From: Ophioderma brevispina
Taxonomy: Eukaryota; Echinodermata; Ophiuroidea; Amphilepidida; Ophiodermatidae
Direction of reading: 5' to 3'
Length of the DNA: 64,000 nt
NCBI GenBank assembly: GCA_023653785.1
Contig: JAMKCH010012694.1
Coordinates: 62,001-126,000 of the forward strand
Positions 57,001 to 64,000 of this stretch are shown here, in pieces (position 1 is the stretch's first letter; each line of letters starts with the position of its first letter). The translations under genes and the position numbers were made by a program. The notes below the pieces were generated by a model. It was given only the letters and a program-made list of their open reading frames with translations. It was not told where the DNA came from and made no database searches.

Positions 57001-57285
57001 TCCACTCTCTCTCCCAAGCTTGGTGGCCTGTGGCATTCAAAGCCAAAAATACATCCAGGAAGATTACAATGAAAATGAATTACTTTGGCCAGGCATCAAC
57101 TGCCGTGGAGAACCGTATTCATCTTTGTTGAAAATAGAAAAGGGATGACAAACAACAAAAAAATGGCAATTTGTTATTTTCTTTAGGATTGGCAAAATTT
57201 GCTCTTAATGTATTAGAGGTTAAATTTTTAAGTTACCCATATACACATGTACAATGTACATTGGCTTTTGCTGTGGTTCTATTAA
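54007..57285. other. Long unassigned stretch
   Basis: No supported gene. Around 56395-56520 the word CCTAAACAAG (with ATAAGCAAG variants) recurs about four times, a weak dispersed repeat. The 105-codon frame at 55588-55905 is rich in hydrophobic residues but has no recognisable motif. Confidence 0.35.
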
Positions 57286-57289
57286 ATCT

Positions 57290-57567
57290 TTTTGATATTA
57301 TATTCTGCATGTATATGACAAGGGGGTAACTTCTATTTTATCCCATGAGCACTATACCTAAGCTCAAATAGGTGTCCTTCATATAGAAAATCACAACTTG
57401 AGGATACAGGATTTTGGTATGTATACGACCCAAATGTTTACTACATTAAAACTAAAATCAGTCTTTGGAATTGACCATATTAGGTGACTATAGTTAGTTC
57501 TAGTTGACTATTTATAATTAAACCACATACACAGAAAATATATTTCAAAATCTGAGCCCGCATTTAA
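57290..57567 (-). mobile_element. Family A TTAA element, copy A6, left end lost
   Basis: TGAGCACTATACCTAAGCTCA, then ATATAGAAAATCACAACTT, then GTTTACTACATT, then GGTGACTATAGTTAGTTCTA, then ATATTTCAAAATCTGAG are the reverse of A1. It ends GCCCGCAT with TTAA at 57564-57567, a mutated terminus. Confidence 0.7.
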
Positions 57568-57569
57568 TA

Positions 57570-58070
57570 TCTCACCACAATACTTCCCATTGCCATGTTT
57601 TCCACACATTCAGAAAATAATAAAAGGGGATTTTTGCTGATCTGATTTCTGAGTAATAATCTGCACAAGCCGACTATTTCAGTAACTGCAATTTAACCAT
57701 TTTGACCACTGAATGGTAGTGAGAGCTTGAACACTGCCCTAGAGAAATGTAGCATTAAAACAAGTCAGGAGCAGTACTTCTATTACAAAATCTTCCACTA
57801 TGGGACCATAGAGATAGATATAAATAAAAGGCTAGAGTACCGACAGCCATTTTGATTTAACAAGCTCTGCGGACGATTAAATGTTACTGCCCAAGACCAT
57901 TACTACGTAAACTTTTTAACACAGTAGTAATGCACAGTCCTTATATTTTTTATTAATATTGAACTTTGACCTCGGCAGGCGCAAAACAGTGTCCGCCAAC
58001 TCATTTTTATTATTGGTAACCAGCAAAAATAAGCATGTTCTTGACCATTCTAAATAAGTTACTGGGAATA
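57570..58070. other. Unassigned stretch
   Basis: No gene, RNA or repeat supported. Confidence 0.35.
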
Positions 58071-58078
58071 GCCCAGAG

Positions 58079-58300
58079 GCAGGCCCATAACCAGGTTTTT
58101 TAGGGGGCAAATTTTTTTTAAAAAGGGGCTTCTCTACAATTTTTTTTTGGGGGGGGGAGGGGAATTTGCAAAAATGAAGTTTTTGACCTAAATTTTATCC
58201 CTTTTGGGGGCAAAAACCATAAAAGCCTAATCTCTTTTTAGGGCTTTTTAGCTCTTTTTAGGGTTTTTTAGGGGCTTTTTGGAATTTGGGGGGGGGGGGG
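58079..58300 (+). mobile_element. hAT-like left end followed by G-rich low complexity
   Basis: CAGGCCCATAACCAGG resembles the CAGGCCCATACGCAGG end of the element at 48639-48922. The following sequence consists of T and G runs and repeated TTTTTAGGGCTTTT words up to the G run near 58290. No second terminus is visible. Confidence 0.4.
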
Positions 58301-58301
58301 G

Positions 58302-58570
58302 ATCCATCAATCTCTTAATGATACAGTGGCCTGGGTTCGAATCCTACTCCTGCTTCTAAATTGTAAATTGTTAGATGTTAGATGAAAAAAAATCCCAAAA
58401 AGATCAGAACTTAAACCAATAGCTGCCCTTTGAGGTTAGTAAGGGAGAACTGCTCCTGCAAGGAGCATGGTTGGTGGTCAAAAACTCCAGTGTGCTGCAT
58501 TTAAGGCCCCTGGCATTTGCACTGTCTTCACTGTATAGTGAATAACAATACTTGTGTCCTTTGACCCCCT
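58302..58570 (+). mobile_element. SINE-like element with tRNA-like head
   Basis: ATGATACAGTGGCCTGGGTT and TTCGAATCC form a box B context like that at 26525-26604. A body (AATAGCTGCCCTTTGAGGTT, GGAGAACTGCTCC, GGTCAAAAACTCC) shared with 24775-24842 follows. The box A half is degraded. Confidence 0.55.
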
Positions 58571-59636
58571 GTGACTTGCCGATTGGCTAGAAAGAATCCT
58601 AAATCATTTATTGAGCCAATCAGTAACATTGTAAGATTGAAGGTATCCATGTAAAAGATTAGTAAATATTTTAGAAGAGCTATTTTAAATGGTTATTCTT
58701 AAACAGCTGTGAAAATGTAAGCAATTTCATTGGCTGATGCCCGGGTTCAATTCGACAATTGAACCCAGGTCGACAATTGAACCCAGGTAGTACGCGCTGC
58801 GTATTGACGTTATTTTTAGGTTGAAGCGCTCGCGTCATACCATGTTTTGCTACGTTCGCAAGCACCTGCCAACGTTGCGTCTCCTTGCGTATGATTGTTG
58901 CATTCAATGGGTTGTTTGATTGTTTTCACTAGGTGGTGGCAGTCCATTCTTGTTGTATTTAAGTCGTAAAGTATCGTGAAATTGTGTTAAAGATCACCTT
59001 AAATGTTAAAGCTGTTTAAAAATGAGAATAAAGGTATGATTTTGGTAACTGGTACTCTCTTTACGATGAATTGAAACCGGCAACCACTTAAAATAATGGT
59101 ATGAATAGAATAATATATTAGAGAATCAGAAACACTGGAAGAAAGAGGGTATTGCCAAGAGGGTTAAATGCACAAAAGAAGCTTAATTATATTTCAAAAG
59201 ATACCTCAAAGTCTTTGACCAAAAAATGAATTCACTAGTGTCAGAAGAAAGGAGTTTCAGATGATACCAATTCAAACAATTATTCCAATATGAAATACAT
59301 CTTCATACTTCACAGTATTCAAGTGAGAAGTGGAGACATTGTAGAACCCAAATCAGATGTCCGTCTCGCGACATTTACATTTGTATCGATTAATGACTGG
59401 GCTGCATATAAACAGAAGCACTCTAAACCACGTCAAGAAGCTCTTAGGGTATTAGGTGTTGGTCACTATTAGCCGGATCATGACACGGCATTTCAACTGC
59501 GTGGATACTTTTCCCAGGCCCTGGGCGTTTAGCATTGTACCCCGGTCATCTGACCAGATGACTGCGAGATAAACGCAGACAAATAATGTGTTATCATACC
59601 GGGATGGCTGGCCGCATGGGAAATGGAGATTTGTGG
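58571..59636. other. Unassigned stretch with a possible short coding frame
   Basis: A direct repeat, TCGACAATTGAACCCAGGT, lies near 58754-58788. At 59320-59469 a frame following an acceptor-like TACTTCACAG reads GDIVEPKSDVRLATFTFVSI and ends at a stop. The composition is protein-like, but no partner exon or family was recognised. Confidence 0.3.
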
Positions 59637-59849
59637 TACTGTAAAAGTGGAAATTTTCACGCTACATTAATTTTCGCGCTTTTCGCGCACTTCTGAGCTA
59701 GCGCAAAATTAAAAACCCGCGAAAATGTTTATTTTGTGTGTAGGTCTATGTAGGATAGCTGAAAAGATCGAATTTAAAAACAAACAAAAATGTTAAAAAT
59801 CGCTGAAACGCGAAAAATTACACACGCGAAAATTATCACTTTTACAGTA
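59637..59849. mobile_element. CpG-containing TIR element with TACTGTAAAAGTG ends
   Basis: The left end is TACTGTAAAAGTGGAAATTT, then TCACG. The right end read backwards is TACTGTAAAAGTGATAATTT, then TCGCG. TTTCGCG/CGCGAAA words recur inside both arms. It is 213 bp with no coding capacity; TA at the very ends suggests a mariner-type target. Confidence 0.7.
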
Positions 59850-61665
59850 TGTCTTAACAGACAGCTATAGGCAGTAATAATTGACTGTTCATAGAGGAAA
59901 ATGTTAGGTTCCAAATTGCAATATTTCCAAGTGGCATTAGTAGGATGGAGGAGTAATGGACATAAATCACAGCTCAGAGATGGCAAAAGTTAATTTGTTA
60001 TTTTCAAACGTTTGATGCAGTTGGCTGTACAGTAAGATAGTGTCATGTAGAACTATTTAGTGATGTGAAAATTAAGTTCTATTTTTAGTATATTGTTATA
60101 ATTATTTCATATCATTTTTCTCATTGGGCCATTGGGGGTAAAATCATAAAATGACCACGACTCAAGAAATGCTGATAATGATAAATTCACAAAGAATAAG
60201 AAAGTAACTTCTGACCAATATACAATAAAAAGCTCAAGATCAGTTAAACATTTTAGAAATCATGTTAAGGCGAATTTGATAGATTCCTTTGAATAACACT
60301 TAAAAGGATTTGAATTGTCTTGTGCGTAGGTTGTACTGGGTTTATTTTTTGTTTGTAATTTGTTTAACTTCAGTCGTGATTGTTCTCTGGCCTTGATGAC
60401 GTTTTGTCCTTAATGGAGATTTGGAATAGAGTTTGGCTGGCTGCTTGGTCTAACTGGGAAATCCACTATAAAATTTAAAAAAAAAACATGGGTTTTTGGT
60501 TTGAAAAAAAAGATAAATTCAGTCATTCGTTTAAGAAATAACAGCACATTTTCCCAAATGTTGGGATTTTGCACAGTTGAATTGTAATGGCTAGTAACTA
60601 TACCTGTGAATGGTTAAGCTCGAAAATGTCTTGTGTCACAAACGCAGTGGTAGGTGGGGGGGTTGTTTGTGAATTAGGATAATTAATATCAATACCAATA
60701 TTAATTCAGTGGCTGCTGGAAAGATCCTTCCAATATGATATAGCCATGAATAGGGGGCACCATAGTGCGGGGTCTACGGGGGCTGGCTGGTGGGGGGGGG
60801 GGGGGCGGTTAGTCTTTTCGGCGTGGTTCTGCAAGTATTAGAGGCCATTTTTTTGTGAGGTGGCCACTATTTTCACAATGCACGGACAGAAAGTTGGGGC
60901 AGTTTCCAGTCCTCCATTAAATAACCCATTACACAATAGCTTCTTTATGACAATTTCGCACTTTTGAGGATTACCATGGGCAAGTATAGTTTTAACTAGA
61001 ATTACCAACCCACTCGCAAAATGCTCACATTTGGAAAATTGGGGGCAACTCTTCATTATCATCATCATTCCAGGGGGGGGCCGGCCAAGATAGCGCGGTT
61101 TTACCACAGTTCCATGGTTTAGCACGTTATCACGAAAACTTGAACAAATATTCTAAGTCGACATTTTTAATATCAATATTTTTCCACTCAAAAATCCGTT
61201 GGAGTTGAGATCACTCCATTGTAAGTATTTTTTGGTATGATTAACGTTACACACGGGATCCATTTGAAACGAGGGCTAGGCTGACCTCAGTTCAAAGCAG
61301 TAGGGGTCATGTTCTTTATACATTGCAGACGGGGCTGCGCCATGTACAGGTTAGCCGATGCACGTCCTATGCCACCACCGTGGGAATTGGAATCATTCGT
61401 GATTGTATGTAGCAATCCCTCATGTCCGTCTTTAAAAAGATTGATGCTAGTTTTGCCGGCACGATTAGGCACCACCGACCTAAAGCCAATGCAATTTGAG
61501 CGACTCGGCTCATACGGGAATTAAGTCATCCACCCTAACGATCGTGTATAAACGCGCCAGTGACTCAACTTTCGGTCATGTTCAGGCTGTCCATGACTCG
61601 TACTGGCAGTTTAAAGCAGTTTGGGTCAGTTTTGCGCTATGAAGAAGCTTGGCCGCAACCGTTCT
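59850..61665. other. Unassigned stretch; balanced-composition block at 61260-61560
   Basis: A G run lies near 60793-60806 and another near 61073-61080. Between 61260 and 61560 base composition is near balanced, with open frames on both strands (minus frame includes ITNDSNSHGGGIGRAS), unlike the AT-rich surroundings. I do not recognise a protein. It may be the remains of a transposon adjacent to the LINE. Confidence 0.35.
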
Positions 61666-61669
61666 GATA

Positions 61670-63440
61670 TTTACGCACCTGTGCCCTCATCATGAGAGGA
61701 AGTTACAGTTGGTTTCTTGATTATAGCTTGGCACTGGGATTTCCAGTCCTTTTTGTCTTCCATGAGGGCTGAAAGCATACAGACACACATTCACCCCCAG
61801 TGTCCTCTAGAAGGTGAGAATGTTTTATTCCTTGAGCCAGTAAGTAAGTGACTAGTAATACCATGTTTTGGATCCCAAAGAAAGGAAATTGGCTGCAAGC
61901 TTTTTTGGTTGTGATGGTTTAGAATGACCCGCCAGCCCTTAGTCTCTTTCCCTGATTTTTGTGGATATCTTTGGGAGATCACCATAATAGCTGTTGGTTG
62001 GGGATCTTAGTTCCAACTTAACATTAATGGCCTGCCCTCTTAAAAAGTCTAGTATAACAACCATCTAGATTTCGTTCAACTGTTTGGTAAGGGTTCCATT
62101 GCCCTCAGAAACCATAAGGAAGGAATGCATAACCAGAGTCAGAAAAACTTTGAATTTTGTTTCCCAGGGATAGTCACACGTTCCAGTTCTACATAGCTTG
62201 TGACAGCTTGCCATGTTCCTTTCGTACATGGATTTGTCTTTGCTTAGAAGTTGAATAAATGCCACCCAGGTATTTGAAGTCATATTGACTGCTTGACCAG
62301 TATGCTATATCATTGGTTTTGAGTTGGTAGTTGGCTTTTGGTTTGAGACTGAGTGTGTTTTTCTTGCATTGATTTTAGTCCAACCTTCTCTGGCTCTAGT
62401 GCAAAGGAGAAGTTCTTGTGCCGGGTTGCGAAGTTGTATCAGAAAGGAGGGCCAAGTCATCAGCAAAGCCAAGCTATGTGGGTCCTGCTTTTCAAATCTC
62501 CGGGATTGCCTTGGTTTGATGGTGAATCCAAAGTTCCCTGGTCGTGTCCAGAGGAAAGCTTGACAGAGCAGTGTCTAGACTACAATAAAAGATGAAAGTA
62601 CCCACGAAGGGTATATCCTTGAAGACAACACCCTGACTCTTATTCAAATTCTTCTGTGTGTCGCCATCAGGTGAGCTAACCTGAGCAAGATGATGCGATA
62701 CATAAGCTCTACAGCTGCAATTATCTTAGGTGGAATTCATAGGCAGTCAAGATTTTACACATCTTCCCCCTGTGTATGCTATCAAAAGCTTTGCGGAAGT
62801 CAAAAAAGGTTAGTACTGCAGAAAGATCACGGGCCTGGATTCCTTCCAACATGCGACGAATGGCCAAAATTTGTCCTACTGTTCCTCTTCCTTTGCAAAA
62901 ACCGTTCTGATTATATCTCAAAAGTGGGTCGATGTATACGATTTTTAACAGCATTCTATTGTATGTCTTGCTGACTATGGAGGTTAGACTGATGCCTCTG
63001 TAGTTTTCGGGATTGCTTAGGTCACCCGATTTAGGAATGGGAATTATGTTGGTCTTGTTCCACTGTTCTGGGCGACAGTTGCCATCGAAACTTTCATTAC
63101 AGAAGTGGAAAATAATGTCTTGGATTCCGGAGCATTTGACAACTTCAGCAGGTATTCCATCCTCTCCACCACTTTTGCCATTTTAAGTTGGTTGATGGCA
63201 GCCTGAAGTTCATCCATATCAAATGAATCTATACGGATTGGTAGTTCTACATACACTTGTTGTATATATCTTCATCTTCCATGGATACTGTGGGAGGGTT
63301 ACCCAGGAGATTTTTGAATGTGGTATACCAGTTGTCGAGTCTTTCTTGTTGTGTTTTGCCTTTCAGTTGTCCTTCATTCACTTGTTTCCTTCCCGTCAGT
63401 TTGTTTATGGCTTTCTTGGGAGATGTAATATTCCCACCTT
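61670..63440 (-). mobile_element. Decayed non-LTR retrotransposon, reverse transcriptase half, clade uncertain
   Basis: In minus-strand order: an INKLTGRKQVNEGQLKGKTQ-like segment (about 63410-63350) precedes the polymerase; DELQAAINQLKMAK is at about 63210-63170; NIIPIPKSGDLSNPENYRGI, readable with frame changes, at about 63055-63000; and NQNGFCKGRGTVGQILAIRR at about 62905-62850. Then come FDFRKAFDSIHRGKMCKIL at about 62810-62755, the catalytic FADDLALLSD at about 62466-62437, and a C-terminal half with LWDPKHG near 61880-61860 that ends near 61670. The LINE lacks an endonuclease domain in this window. It differs from the 8-11 kb LINE in every conserved block. Confidence 0.8.
62437..63256 (-). 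pseudogene. Reverse transcriptase domain remnant of the minus-strand LINE
   Basis: The finger and palm blocks are recognisable but in more than one frame, with stops between. The catalytic ADD motif is encoded by GCTGATGACTTGGCC on the minus strand (62451-62464) and is still intact. Function in relatives is copying element RNA into DNA at the insertion site. This copy cannot make a continuous protein. Confidence 0.75.
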
Positions 63441-63650
63441 TACTTTCTACCTCTTAAAAATGTGCTGTTATTGCTTTAATGCTTGTAAAGCAACAACAAC
63501 AAAATCAAAAAGGTATACATGACTAACTAAATCCCTTTGATGACCCAGCAAATTCTTTACTTTTAACTAGAAAATGGAATAATCCTGAAATGTTCTTTCA
63601 GCTATAATCTAATTCCCTCCAAAAACAGTGAAAAACAGAATCATATCTTA
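63441..63650. other. Unassigned AT-rich stretch
   Basis: No feature is supported; it is the upstream side of the truncated LINE. Confidence 0.35.
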
Positions 63651-63654
63651 TGGT

Positions 63655-63830
63655 GTTTTCAGGGCTGGAAAAAAAGGCAAAATTTCCTGGGAATACAATC
63701 CATATTTCTCTCCAAAATTGAAAAATTTCCCTTCAATTCTTCAAGGGTTGAAAAAAAATTACCTCCAAATATCCAAATTTCCCAGGAATATCATTCCCAA
63801 ATTACCCACTTTTTCCAGACATGGGTGTTT
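63655..63830. repeat. Dispersed repeat with GGCTGGAAAAA-type start (copy 2)
   Basis: GGGCTGGAAAAAAAGGCAAAA, then TTTCCTGGGAATACAATCC, an ATTTCCC-rich body and CCCACTTTTTCCAGAC match 5041-5205. The body has further CCCAGGAATAT/CCTGGGAATAC inverted words, consistent with a fold-back origin. Confidence 0.5.
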
Positions 63831-64000
63831 TCTCGATGGAATTAATATATTATACGCCATCTTTCAGCAAGACCAAGCAAAATTTTGCAATTTAAAGCTG
63901 TGATGAATGAGAAAAAAGGAAATTAATTTGACCTGAGTTAATCTGGAAAAATGGTAAATGGGCAGCTTCAAAATTAGAAAAATGATGGATATCTAATTAA

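Noticed and set aside
1..64000. Bacterial-type features (operons, ribosome binding sites, CRISPR, integrons)
   Set aside because: Composition, retrotransposons, SINEs and microsatellites all indicate nuclear animal-type DNA; none of those features is present.

Overview
The window looks like non-coding DNA from a large, AT-rich, repeat-laden animal genome. Its repeats suggest a marine invertebrate, possibly a non-vertebrate deuterostome, but that is a guess from repeat style and not from any host gene. I see no confident multi-exon host gene, no rRNA or functional tRNA gene and no prokaryotic-style operon. Nearly all long open frames are translations of repeats, microsatellites or chance AT-rich sequence. 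Two short stretches could be isolated exons (4389-4493 plus, 300-462 minus); both are weak calls.

What the window does hold is transposable elements. (1) About twenty copies or fragments of short non-autonomous DNA elements (mostly 330-365 bp) share the terminal pattern TTAA-AGG...CCT-TTAA but have different interiors. I separate six families, A to F, by their terminal inverted repeats. Two empty-site/filled-site comparisons inside this same window show that the TTAA is the duplicated target. (2) There are hAT-like short elements beginning CAG, one with a perfect 8-bp target duplication (48631-48930), and several other fold-back or TIR elements. (3) A decayed CR1/L2-type LINE lies on the plus strand (about 8100-11490) and a second, different LINE on the minus strand (about 61670-63440). 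(4) tRNA-derived SINEs occur, the best-preserved sharing an L2/CR1-like tail. (5) Tandem arrays include a 27-bp minisatellite decaying from left to right (12821-13345), a perfect 24-bp array (28711-28920), a CTTT tract, a CAC tract and several diverged satellites of about 95-190 bp.

Layout: 1-7650 holds A, B, D and F elements plus a ~186-bp satellite; 8.1-11.5 kb the LINE; 12.8-13.3 kb the minisatellite; 15.3-20.5 kb a cluster of A, C and D elements; 21.6-22.8 kb hAT-like elements; 24.8-26.6 kb a CTTT tract and a diverged satellite; 28.7 kb the 24-bp array; 30-30.6 kb an element nested in another; 31.8-35.8 kb a region built from degenerate copies of a motif near CTACTGAAGATAGCAT, with a large palindrome and a near-perfect 1.26/0.91-kb tandem duplication; 36-41 kb A, D, SINE and hAT elements; 48.3-51.4 kb a dense E, hAT and fold-back cluster with a second tandem duplication; 53.3-54.0 kb an A and a C element abutting and sharing one TTAA; 58-60 kb a SINE and a CpG-rich TIR element; 61.7-63.4 kb the second LINE.

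The most informative result is the shared-terminus, multi-family TTAA element system. One member (E1) is present in one arm of a near-identical duplication and absent from the other, so it either moved recently, was precisely excised, or the two arms are two haplotypes placed in tandem by the assembly.
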